Positions 1-5,950 of a stretch of DNA of 11,236 nucleotides are shown here, in pieces. The notes under the pieces were generated by a model. That model was not told where the DNA came from and ran no database searches. It saw only the letters and a program-made list of their open reading frames with translations. Both the position numbers and the translations under genes were made by a program. Position 1 is the first letter of the stretch; each line of letters begins with the position of its first letter. Source of the stretch: Bacteroidales bacterium (GTDB lineage Bacteria > Bacteroidota > Bacteroidia > Bacteroidales > Paludibacteraceae). Location: the NCBI GenBank assembly GCA_900766775.1, contig CAAFXN010000225.1, positions 1 through 11,236 of the forward strand, written 5' to 3'.

Positions 1-312
1 CACTCAAAAGACGATACACGAAACACTATGGTGCGGCCTGGAGACCGCACCTCCTTGGGCACCTCCTTTGAGACTTCTTTGGTTGCGAAGATAGCAGAGA
101 CGGCGCAGGGAATATTGGATGCGCGGGCATTGTATACCGATTGCTCGTTGGCGGATTTGTACGATGAGGTAACGATGCCCATTGAGTTGCGGCGGGCACA
201 CCAAGCCAACGACCGCGCCGTCATGCAAGCATACGGCTTTCCTATCGGCATGAGCGAGTCCGAGTGCGTGGCACGACTGCTGGAGATGTACCAAGCGATG
301 GTGGAGAAGTAG
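1..312 (+). CDS. C-terminal end of a large type II (IIG/IIL, MmeI-like) adenine-specific DNA methyltransferase/restriction protein, partial
   Basis: The reading frame is open to the window edge, so the start lies outside. Residues from about 37 of the visible part (TAQGILDARALY, then SLADLYDEVTMP, ELRRAHQANDRAVMQAYGF and SECVARLLEMYQ) match the conserved tail of the large class I SAM-dependent DNA methyltransferases often annotated as type IIL restriction-modification enzymes. That tail is a short helical segment after the methylase and target-recognition parts; no catalytic motif is visible here. The roughly 25 residues before it (MVRPGDRTSLGTSFETS and neighbours) do not resemble the family and are encoded by a palindrome-containing stretch. 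The gene may therefore carry an in-frame insertion, or this may be only the remnant of a broken gene. Family assignment comes from recalled motif resemblance. Whether the gene is intact is unknown. Confidence 0.6.
   Translation, partial: HSKDDTRNTMVRPGDRTSLGTSFETSLVAKIAETAQGILDARALYTDCSLADLYDEVTMPIELRRAHQANDRAVMQAYGFPIGMSESECVARLLEMYQAMVEK
30..51. repeat. Palindrome inside the methyltransferase reading frame
   Basis: GGTGCGG and CCGCACC form a perfect 7-bp inverted repeat around an 8-base loop. A related GGGCACCTCC follows at 57-66. It falls in the part of the reading frame that does not look like the methyltransferase family, which suggests an inserted intergenic-type palindrome. Confidence 0.55.
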
Positions 313-335
313 ATACCTATGAAGAATAAAGAGAA

Positions 336-368
336 AGCGGCTACCTGACTTGTTGTCGGGTAGCCGCT
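336..368. terminator. Bidirectional intrinsic terminator
   Basis: A 14-bp stem (AGCGGCTACCTGAC pairing with GTCGGGTAGCCGCT, one G-U wobble) closes a 5-base loop. Read on the minus strand it is followed by a T-rich run (TTTCTCTTTATTCTTC), which fits the end of the acetyltransferase gene. On the plus strand the tail is weaker, but the hairpin also sits 23 bases past the methyltransferase stop, so it probably serves both converging genes. Confidence 0.75.
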
Positions 369-416
369 GCTTGTATCTGTCTGTGTATCAATCTATTTGT
401 TCGTCTGTTTATCGGA

Positions 417-992
417 TTATTCTTCGATGAGGGTTACTGCTCCGTCTTGCAGGCGGTAATGGTCGCCGGTGGCGGGGCAGATGGCAACGCCCTCTGCGTT
501 GAAGTTGAGTTTCTCGCCGTGGCGGCTCACCCAACCAATGCGCCGCGCGGGATTACCCACCATCAGTGCGAAAGGCGGCACATCTTTCGTTACCACGGAG
601 CCTGCACCGATGAGGCAGTAGGCGCCTAAACGGTGTCCGCAGACGATGGTGGCATTGGCACCCACCGACGCGCCGCGCTCAATGATGGTCTCGCGGTACT
701 CATCCTTGCGGCTGACTGCCGAACGGGGGTTGATGACATTGGTGAAGACCATGCTCGGACCGAGGAACACATCGTCTTCGCAGCGCACGCCCGTATAGAC
801 GGACACGTTGTTTTGTATCTTGCAGTTCCTGCCCAGCACCACATCGGGCGAGATAACGACGTTCTGCCCGATATTGCAGTCCTCGCCGATGGTGCAGCCC
901 GCCATCACATGGCTGAAATGCCAAATCTTGGTGCCCTTGCCTATGCGGCACCCCTCATCTACATACGATGATTCGTGAACGAAATAATCCAT
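417..992 (-). CDS. wbpD: Left-handed beta-helix UDP-sugar N-acetyltransferase (WbpD/WlbB type)
   Basis: This 191-residue protein is a hexapeptide-repeat acyltransferase. Isoleucine/valine-rich hexapeptides run from about residue 11 to 150 (IGKGTKIWHFSHV, IGEDCNIGQNVVI, CKIQNNVSVY, GASVGANATIVCG, IGAGSVVTKDVP). The block KIQNNVSVY...FLGPSMVFTNVINPRS...RKDEYRET and the ending LMVGNPARRIGWVSRHGE closely match WbpD of Pseudomonas and WlbB of Bordetella. Those enzymes transfer acetyl from acetyl-CoA to the 3-amino group of UDP-2-acetamido-3-amino-2,3-dideoxyglucuronate, a step in making 2,3-diacetamido sugars for O-antigen or capsule. They are cytoplasmic trimers. Length matches WbpD, and a C-terminal CPATGDHYRL segment is also shared. 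No WbpA/B/E/I-like partner lies in the window, so the gene is either an orphan or acts with genes elsewhere; the exact sugar is inferred. The ATG is preferred because the family motif starts right after it. Confidence 0.88.
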   Translation of the reverse strand: MDYFVHESSYVDEGCRIGKGTKIWHFSHVMAGCTIGEDCNIGQNVVISPDVVLGRNCKIQNNVSVYTGVRCEDDVFLGPSMVFTNVINPRSAVSRKDEYRETIIERGASVGANATIVCGHRLGAYCLIGAGSVVTKDVPPFALMVGNPARRIGWVSRHGEKLNFNAEGVAICPATGDHYRLQDGAVTLIEE

Positions 993-1061
993 CAGAATGG
1001 GTTGGTGTTTGAAGTTTAACGATATGCCTTACCGCGCGGGGTCGAGGAACGCGAATCTTAA

Positions 1062-1069
1062 CAAAAGTA
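1062..1069 (-). promoter_or_regulatory. Possible -7 box for the acetyltransferase gene
   Basis: On the minus strand this reads TACTTTTG, matching the Bacteroidetes -7 consensus TAnnTTTG. It lies about 70 bases before the start codon. No clear TTTG -33 element is seen 19-21 bases upstream, so support is only partial. Confidence 0.4.
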
Positions 1070-1098
1070 CATTTCCGGTGTCGGATTGCCTTGCGGAC

Positions 1099-1134
1099 GA
1101 CCCGCGACCGACCCGCGAGAGACCCGCGAAAAAA
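1099..1134. repeat. Short 11-bp tandem array (GACCCGCGA core)
   Basis: The core GACCCGCGA occurs at 1099, 1110 and 1121, exactly 11 bases apart, with the two bases after each core varying (cc, ga, aa). The last copy runs into CCGCGA-AAAAA-TCGCGG, a small 6-bp hairpin (1124-1140). The array lies between the rseP stop and the acetyltransferase start, upstream of the candidate -7 box. It shares its 11-bp period, but not its sequence, with the arrays near 8000 and 10000. Confidence 0.7.
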
Positions 1135-1172
1135 TCGCGGTGGAAGGGCGGCGGGGAAATCTTAAAAATCGT

Positions 1173-1185
1173 ACCTTTTTAAGGT
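1173..1185 (-). terminator. Weak terminator candidate after rseP
   Basis: ACCTT and AAGGT form a 5-bp stem around a 3-base loop, 13 bases past the rseP stop. On the minus strand a T5 run follows after three bases. The stem is too short to be convincing. Confidence 0.25.
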
Positions 1186-1198
1186 GTGCAATGAGCCA

Positions 1199-2755
1199 TT
1201 AGAAGAACGCTTTGAAGATATCGTTTCCGTTGGCGAAGATGAGCAGCGCAAGGAGCAACCAGAAGCCGATGTTGTTCGCCACCTCGAGGAACTTGTCGCT
1301 CGGTTTTTTGCGCGTGATAATCTCCCACAGGAGGAAGAGGATATAGCCTCCGTCCAGCACGGGGATGGGGAGGAAGTTCATGAACGCCAGCGCGAGGCTG
1401 ATGAACGCCGTCATGCTCCAGAACGTGTCCCAATACCACACGTTGGGGAACATGTTGCCGATAGCGCCGAAGCCGCCGACCGACTGCGCACCTTCCTTAG
1501 TGAATATCAGTCGGAACTGCTTCACGTAGAGCACCAGCATGTCCCATCCGCTCTTGATTCCGGCGGGGATGGCCTGCCAGAAAGTGTAGTCGGTGTGCTC
1601 CAAGGGGTAGAAGGAGTAGAGCCCCTTCATGTAGACGCCCATCGTGGCTTGGTCGCCGATGAACATCCGCGTCTCTCGGTACACCGCGCTGTCGCCCGCC
1701 ACGGTGCGGTAGTAGCCCACGGTGATGCTGTCGCAGGGGTATTTCTGCAACTCGTTGCGCACCTGCACCACGCAGGGAGTCTCTACGCCATTGATATTCA
1801 CTATCCTGTCGTCTTTCTCTATGCCTGCGAAGTAGGCGGCGTTGTCGGGCATGACCGAGTCCACCACGAAGGGGATGAACTCCGAGATGAGGACGTAACT
1901 GCGCTTGTGGTAGGATTTGTCGGCGTGTGCTTTCTGCCGCTCCTGCTTGTCGTGCTCGTTGACAATCGCCATGTAGCGCTCGCCCAGGTCCTCCGACAGG
2001 GTCAGGCGGACGGTGTCCGTGCCGCGCAGTACCACCACGTCGCGCTTGCCTTCGATGATAAGCGCATTGACTACCTCGCTGAGGCTCTGCGGCTCTTCTC
2101 CGTTGATAGACAGTATCTTATCCTGCTGTTGGAATCCCTCTTGCAGCAACACGTCGGAGTAGTACAAGCCCGAGTCAATCTTCTGCAGCGGCAGCGTGTC
2201 GGTGCCCCAATGCGCCACCACGCCGATGTAAATCACGAGCGCGCCGATGAAGTTCATCAGGATACCGCCCATGATGATGAACAGCCGTTGCCATGCGGGT
2301 TTGGAGCGGAACTCCCACGACTGCGGCTCCGAGGGCAGGTCGTCTATCGAGTGGGTCTCGTCCACCATGCCTGCGATGGCGCAGTAGCCGCCGAACGGGA
2401 GCCAGCCGATGCCCCATTCCGTGTTGTCGGGGTCGCGACGCCAGTCGCCCTCGGGCAGCGCCATGCGCTCCTCATCGGTCATCGGGCGAAGGACGGGGTT
2501 GCCTTTCTTGTCCTTCTTCGGCTCCTTCGTCATCGGGTCTATGACCTCCACCGCGGCGGGCTCCACGTTCTTCGAGAAGAACTTAAACCGCCACTTGCCG
2601 TCCACTTTCTTGGCGCGAAACAGCGACACCTGCGGGTTGAAGAACATGTAGAACTTCTCCACGCGTACCTTAAATAACTTAGCAAAAAGAAAATGCCCGA
2701 ACTCGTGAATAATCACCAAGAGACTCAGGGCAACTATCAATTGTATCCACTTCAT
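1199..2755 (-). CDS. rseP: RseP, site-2 intramembrane zinc metalloprotease
   Basis: This 518-residue membrane protein is a site-2 protease. The zinc motif HEFGH is at residues 17-21 in the first membrane segment, and the second active-site motif (NFLPIPVLDGG, LDGG near 467-470) is in the third. A second segment covers about 159-180 and a last one the C-terminus. Two PDZ domains lie between: one around SGLYYSDVLLQEGF to SEDLGERY, the second around SEFIPFVVDSVMPDNAAYFAGI to MFIGDQATMG. RseP cuts anti-sigma factors and leftover signal peptides within the inner membrane. A charged insertion at about residues 48-112, before GIGWLPFGGYC, makes it longer than the 450-residue E. coli protein; this is usual in Bacteroidetes. 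The ATG encoding MKWIQL is chosen over an in-frame TTG two codons earlier, because it gives the normal family N-terminus. It follows dxr with a 69-bp repeat-filled gap and is probably cotranscribed. Confidence 0.95.
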   Translation of the reverse strand: MKWIQLIVALSLLVIIHEFGHFLFAKLFKVRVEKFYMFFNPQVSLFRAKKVDGKWRFKFFSKNVEPAAVEVIDPMTKEPKKDKKGNPVLRPMTDEERMALPEGDWRRDPDNTEWGIGWLPFGGYCAIAGMVDETHSIDDLPSEPQSWEFRSKPAWQRLFIIMGGILMNFIGALVIYIGVVAHWGTDTLPLQKIDSGLYYSDVLLQEGFQQQDKILSINGEEPQSLSEVVNALIIEGKRDVVVLRGTDTVRLTLSEDLGERYMAIVNEHDKQERQKAHADKSYHKRSYVLISEFIPFVVDSVMPDNAAYFAGIEKDDRIVNINGVETPCVVQVRNELQKYPCDSITVGYYRTVAGDSAVYRETRMFIGDQATMGVYMKGLYSFYPLEHTDYTFWQAIPAGIKSGWDMLVLYVKQFRLIFTKEGAQSVGGFGAIGNMFPNVWYWDTFWSMTAFISLALAFMNFLPIPVLDGGYILFLLWEIITRKKPSDKFLEVANNIGFWLLLALLIFANGNDIFKAFF

Positions 2756-2760
2756 ATTCA

Positions 2761-2840
2761 ATTTGAAAATTTGTAAATTTGAAAATTTGAAAATTGTTTA
2801 CACCGCAAGGTAAATGGTCAATTGTCAAATTGTCAAATTA
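2761..2840. repeat. AT-rich 8-bp-period tandem repeat between dxr and rseP
   Basis: Units ATTTGAAA, ATTTGTAA, ATTTGAAA, ATTTGAAA run from 2761 to 2792. After a 20-odd-base break, related units (tcaattg, tcaaattg, tcaaatta) run from about 2818 to 2840 and include the dxr stop and its last codons. The block fills almost the whole spacer between the two genes and ends just upstream of the rseP ATG. Confidence 0.7.
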
Positions 2841-3988
2841 AGTATCATCTCCTCGGCTATCGTCCTCGCCTCTTGGTCGGCGGCGACGTAGTCTTCGTAG
2901 GTCGGCTGCGCGATGAACGGTGCTTTGTCCATCGTGGCGGCAATCACCTCCGACATCTGCAAGAACCCGCATCGTCCCTCGCGGAAAGCGAGGTTCGCCA
3001 CCTCGTTGGCGGCGTTCAGCACGCAGGGCACGCTGCCGCCACGCTTCATCGCCTCGTATGCCAGCCCGAGGTTCGGGAAGCGTTGCAGGTCGGGCTCCTC
3101 GAAGGTCAGGTCGCGCACGGCAAACAGGTCCATGCGCGGGAAGTCGCTGTGCAGCCGCTCGGGGTAGGTGAGCGCGTACTGTATCGGCAGCCGCATGTCG
3201 GGCGCGCCTAACTGCGCTTTCACCGCGCCGTCCGAGAACTGCACCGCCGAGTGCACTATCGACTGCGGGTGCACCAGCACCTGTATCTTCTCCGCGGGCA
3301 CGCCGAACAGCCATTTCGCCTCAATCACCTCGAAGCCTTTGTTCATCATGCTTGCCGAGTCGATGGTTATCTTCGCGCCCATGTCCCAGTTGGGGTGTTT
3401 CAGCGCGTCGGCAGCCGTCACGTGCGCCATCTGCTCGAGGGTGAAGCGGCGGAAAGGTCCGCCGCTTGCGGTCAGCAGTATCTTCTCTATCTCGCTGCGG
3501 CTCTCGCCCGCCAGCGACTGGAAAATTGCGGAATGTTCGCTGTCCACGGGCAGGATGGGCACGCGGTGCTCCTGCGCCAGGCGGCAGATGATTTCGCCTG
3601 CCACCACCAGCGTCTCTTTGTTCGCCAGCGCGATGGTCTTGCCGGCTTTTATCGCCTCTATGGTCGGGCGCAGACCGGCATACCCCACCATCGAGGCGAC
3701 CACGATGTCGATACTCGGCATGGTAACCATCTGCGCGATGGCGTCCGCGCCTGCCCATACCTTCACGGGCATGTCCTGCAGCGCCTCTTTCAGCACCTCG
3801 TACTTGCTCTCGTCGCCTATGCACACCACCTCGGGGTGGAACTCCCGCGCCTGTGCCACCAGCATATCCACGCTGCGATGAGCGCACAAGGCATACACCT
3901 CGAAGCGCTCTTTGTTCGCACGCACCACATCCAGCGTCTGCGTACCGATACTACCCGTCGAACCTAATATAGCAATCTGTTTCGCCAT
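2825..3988 (-). CDS. dxr: 1-deoxy-D-xylulose 5-phosphate reductoisomerase (Dxr/IspC)
   Basis: This 387-residue cytoplasmic enzyme converts 1-deoxyxylulose 5-phosphate to 2-C-methylerythritol 4-phosphate with NADPH, the committed step of the MEP isoprenoid pathway. Visible motifs are the dinucleotide-binding loop GSTGSIG (residues 9-15), ALANKETLVVAGE (120-132), LPVDSEHSAIFQ (146-157) with metal ligands D149 and E151, LTASGGPF (172-179), HPNWDMGAKITIDSASMMNKGFE (198-220) with metal ligand E220, and VHPQSIVHSAVQF. All catalytic residues known from the E. coli enzyme are present at a constant offset, and length is normal. The ATG giving MAKQIAILGSTG is chosen because ten extra upstream residues are encoded by a heptamer repeat and do not fit the family. 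It sits between the LytM-like gene and rseP, an arrangement I recall from other Bacteroidetes. Confidence 0.97.
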   Translation of the reverse strand: MAKQIAILGSTGSIGTQTLDVVRANKERFEVYALCAHRSVDMLVAQAREFHPEVVCIGDESKYEVLKEALQDMPVKVWAGADAIAQMVTMPSIDIVVASMVGYAGLRPTIEAIKAGKTIALANKETLVVAGEIICRLAQEHRVPILPVDSEHSAIFQSLAGESRSEIEKILLTASGGPFRRFTLEQMAHVTAADALKHPNWDMGAKITIDSASMMNKGFEVIEAKWLFGVPAEKIQVLVHPQSIVHSAVQFSDGAVKAQLGAPDMRLPIQYALTYPERLHSDFPRMDLFAVRDLTFEEPDLQRFPNLGLAYEAMKRGGSVPCVLNAANEVANLAFREGRCGFLQMSEVIAATMDKAPFIAQPTYEDYVAADQEARTIAEEMILNLTI

Positions 3989-3998
3989 TGTATTTTTT

Positions 3999-4026
3999 GA
4001 ACAAGGAACAAGGAGCAAGGAACCAA
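3999..4026. repeat. Heptamer tandem array, left side of the four-helix-bundle gene
   Basis: Four 7-bp units (GAACAAG, GAACAAG, GAGCAAG, GAACCAA) lie immediately upstream of the dxr start codon. Read in reverse complement they are CTTGTTC-type units, of the same family as the array at 4498-4588, so the two arrays face each other as inverted copies. Confidence 0.75.
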
Positions 4027-4515
4027 GACTTATTAGATTTGTCTTTGAAGCCTTTGAAAAATCATTTATCCTTGTGCCTTTTGTTCACTAAGTAAACTTT
4101 GTTTGAAACTGTACATCCTTTTTTGCAAACTACCAATTTTTGTACATAATTGATAGTATTGTGGGGTAGAGATATATGCTCTTCGATGTGCAATTTCTAT
4201 TTGTGTCTCTAACTCAAAAGAAGACCCTAAAGATATTCCTATGAATCGAGCAAACTCTATTTTAGAGTCTTTCGCAGACCCCTCTGCGATATTAGATGGT
4301 ATAGAAACCGCTGCTCGCTGCATTTGAGACGATAATCCATACCTTTCTTCTATAGGGAAAGAAGAAGTGATGCAATAGATTGCATCCGCTAAATCAACGC
4401 CATCTATCCAAATATCCAACTTATGGAAATTGTGCATAATGAATTTTTATGAGTAAGGGGTATAAACAAATACGAGGTGGCTTTGTATAGTTGTATCTAA
4501 TCAGTCTTGGTTCCT
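4018..4515. mobile_element. Candidate cassette: four-helix-bundle gene bounded by 20-bp inverted repeats
   Basis: The 20 bases at 4018-4037 are, in reverse complement, identical at 19 of 20 positions to 4496-4515 (TCTAATCAGTCTTGGTTCCT on the right side). Between them lies only the four-helix-bundle gene. The segment is clearly poorer in G+C than its neighbours: 20 of 60 bases in 4141-4200 against 32 of 60 in 3301-3360 inside dxr. There is no transposase. The inverted repeats, base composition and interruption of an otherwise compact gene row suggest an inserted unit; movement is inference. An alternative is that facing heptamer arrays arose separately. Confidence 0.4.
4066..4437 (-). CDS. Four-helix-bundle protein (23S rRNA intervening-sequence protein family)
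   Basis: The 123-residue protein carries the family hallmarks: YGLSSQMQRAAVSIPSNIAEG (residues 33-53) and SLGSSFELETQIEIAHRRAYIS (69-90), in a wholly helical chain with no signal peptide or membrane segment. Family members (TIGR02436/PF05635) form homopentameric four-helix bundles. They were first found encoded in intervening sequences of 23S rRNA genes, but are often free-standing and multicopy in Bacteroidetes. Their biochemical role is not established. The gene lies between dxr and the LytM-like gene in the same direction, is AT-rich relative to both, and is boxed by inverted repeats and heptamer arrays. It could be a passenger in the operon. The ATG is kept because the motif spacing from the N-terminus is typical. 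Confidence 0.92.
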   Translation of the reverse strand: MHNFHKLDIWIDGVDLADAIYCITSSFPIEERYGLSSQMQRAAVSIPSNIAEGSAKDSKIEFARFIGISLGSSFELETQIEIAHRRAYISTPQYYQLCTKIGSLQKRMYSFKQSLLSEQKAQG

Positions 4516-4588
4516 GATTCCTGGCTCCTGGTTCCTGATTCCACGCAGGTAATCAGTCTTGGTTCCTTGTTCCTGGCTCTTGGTTCCA
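4498..4588. repeat. Heptamer tandem array with an 18-bp direct repeat, right side of the four-helix-bundle gene
   Basis: Units GGTTCCT, GATTCCT, GGCTCCT, GGTTCCT, GATTCCA run in tandem from 4509 to 4543. A second run (GGTTCCT, TGTTCCT, GGCTCTT, GGTTCCA) covers 4561-4588. The 18-mer TAATCAGTCTTGGTTCCT begins both blocks (4498 and 4550), so a 52-bp segment has been duplicated. The array ends two bases before the stop codon of the LytM-like gene. Confidence 0.8.
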
Positions 4589-4590
4589 AA

Positions 4591-5427
4591 TTAAAATACA
4601 ATTACTTCCTCAGGATTTATGTAGAGCCCGTTCTTCCAAAGTTCAAACTCCAGCAGTGGTTGCTTCCCGAGCAGCGCAATGCTCTCGCCCGCCTGCACCC
4701 GTGTGCCTACGGTCTTCAGCACGGTGCCCACGTGCCGATACACGCTCACGTAGTTCTCGTGCTGCAACATCACCGTGAAGGTCTCGTCCAACTCGTGCGA
4801 CACATACACCACCGTCCCTGCCATCACTGCCGTGACGTTCTCGTTCTCCACCGCACGCACCAGCACGCCGTATCGGTGTGCCTCGGGCATCACATGCCGC
4901 TCCACCACGCCGTGCATCGGACGGAAGAAACTCACCGTCGGCTGGCTCGTCTGCGCGTCGAACAGTTGCAGGTTGTCTTTCTCTTTTGCCTCATACTGCG
5001 CCACGAACTCCGCCGTCGCCTCGTTCTTCGCCTCCAGCAACTGCTCGCGCATGATAATCTGCAGCGAGTCCAGGCTCTGCACCGTGTCGCTCTGCACCGT
5101 GCCGGCGGTAACCTGCTGAATAACAGACAGGTACTGCCGCTGCAAGGCAAGGTCTGCGCTCAGCGAGTCCACCCGCGCCGACTCCACTATCAACTGCTGG
5201 CGTATGCTCTCGCTGTACCCGGGCAGGACATTGCGGATAGGTGTGTAGATAATCAGCACCGACAGAAGCGCTATCGTCAGCAGGAAGAGCAGAAAGAAGA
5301 TACTGAACGCACCAAAGCCGTTGAGGTGGATATGCCACAACTCATTCAGGTTCGACTCATCCACCATCGACAGGCGATACTTATGCATCACTCTCCGCCA
5401 GAAACCGTCTTTCTTCTTCTCTTCCAT
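4591..5427 (-). CDS. LytM/M23-type envelope protein with a degenerate active site
   Basis: The 278-residue protein has a cytoplasmic N-terminus (MEEKKKDGFWRRVMHKYRLS), one membrane segment at about residues 37-61, a helical, probably coiled-coil periplasmic stretch (about 75-160), and a C-terminal LytM fold from about 185. That fold is shown by AVMAGTVVYVSHELDETFTVMLQHENYVSVYRHVGTVLKTVGTRVQAGESIALLG and the final FELWKNGLYINPEEVI. Active M23 enzymes bind zinc through an HxGxD-type site and an HLH near GPHLHFE. Here the first reads HRYGVLV, without the aspartate, and the second is shortened to KQPLLEFELW, without the HLH. It is therefore probably not a peptidase, and may act like EnvC-type LytM proteins that activate other hydrolases; that role is inferred. 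The start giving MEEKKK is chosen, as the 46 upstream residues overlap the previous gene and do not fit. It follows the DUF4405 gene by 11 bases. Confidence 0.85.
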   Translation of the reverse strand: MEEKKKDGFWRRVMHKYRLSMVDESNLNELWHIHLNGFGAFSIFFLLFLLTIALLSVLIIYTPIRNVLPGYSESIRQQLIVESARVDSLSADLALQRQYLSVIQQVTAGTVQSDTVQSLDSLQIIMREQLLEAKNEATAEFVAQYEAKEKDNLQLFDAQTSQPTVSFFRPMHGVVERHVMPEAHRYGVLVRAVENENVTAVMAGTVVYVSHELDETFTVMLQHENYVSVYRHVGTVLKTVGTRVQAGESIALLGKQPLLEFELWKNGLYINPEEVIVF

Positions 5428-5438
5428 CTTGTTGATTC

Positions 5439-5894
5439 TTAGTCTGTTGCTTGTAATTTGCGTGCCGTTCGCTTGCCTTGAATCGTCTTGCGCAGCATGG
5501 GCAGTCGGCGGATGATATGCTCCAAAAACAGCACACTCGCCACCAACCCTATACGGTAGTGCCATAGGCCTATTCCCGAGTTAGCACCCTCCACGCCGAA
5601 CAAGACCAATCCTGTGGCAGCCAGCACCACGAAGAACAAGGTTACCGCCAACACGGCTTTGCTTTTCTTGCCAAGACCGCCGCGCACAAGGCTCTTGTAC
5701 CAACCCCAATGCGTCTGCACATGCAGGATAACGGCAATAAGAAAGAGAATACTCGTAATGATATGAAACACAGCCCAGTTGTGCCAAACCTCGTGCGAAG
5801 CCCCATGCCCCGCCACGTGCAACTGAATGCCCGAAAAGGCAGACAACACAAACACCGGTATCAGCGTCCAATCAATAACAAATATCTTCTTCAT
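5439..5894 (-). CDS. DUF4405 four-helix membrane protein, possible heme-binding type
   Basis: This 151-residue integral membrane protein has four predicted membrane helices (about residues 6-24, 41-60, 79-100 and 108-127) and a basic C-terminal tail. It is histidine-rich near the helix ends: H26, H30, H34, H38, H44, H58, H62, H112 and H126, including GIQLHVAGH, WHNWAVFH, LHVQTHWGWYK and GLWHYRIG. This pattern is that of the DUF4405 family, which resembles small b-type cytochromes and cytochrome b561-like subunits with paired histidine ligands. Heme binding is inferred from that pattern. It is the first gene of the minus-strand row and lies 11 bases before the LytM-like gene, so the two are probably cotranscribed. 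No clear Bacteroidetes promoter is seen in the 60 bases before its ATG. Confidence 0.75.
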   Translation of the reverse strand: MKKIFVIDWTLIPVFVLSAFSGIQLHVAGHGASHEVWHNWAVFHIITSILFLIAVILHVQTHWGWYKSLVRGGLGKKSKAVLAVTLFFVVLAATGLVLFGVEGANSGIGLWHYRIGLVASVLFLEHIIRRLPMLRKTIQGKRTARKLQATD

Positions 5895-5950
5895 TTTTGA
5901 TTTAATGCAAGTTCAATAAATACTCACAATTTGGAGAATGTATTTCTAAA

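Noticed and set aside
1124..1140. Hairpin CCGCGA-AAAAA-TCGCGG as a terminator of rseP
   Set aside because: No T run follows the stem on either strand, and it is better explained as the end of the 11-bp array.
1184..2677. 497-residue open frame on the plus strand
   Set aside because: It is antisense to rseP, which has full zinc and PDZ motifs. The predicted protein is rich in H, R and V in the way typical of a shadow frame and has no recognisable domain.
2756..2761. TTG start two codons upstream of the rseP ATG
   Set aside because: The ATG gives the normal family N-terminus. The upstream TTG codon borders the octamer repeat.
4507..5442. 311-residue open frame on the plus strand
   Set aside because: It begins in the heptamer array and is antisense to the LytM-like gene. 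Its composition (H, L, R, V) is that of a shadow frame.
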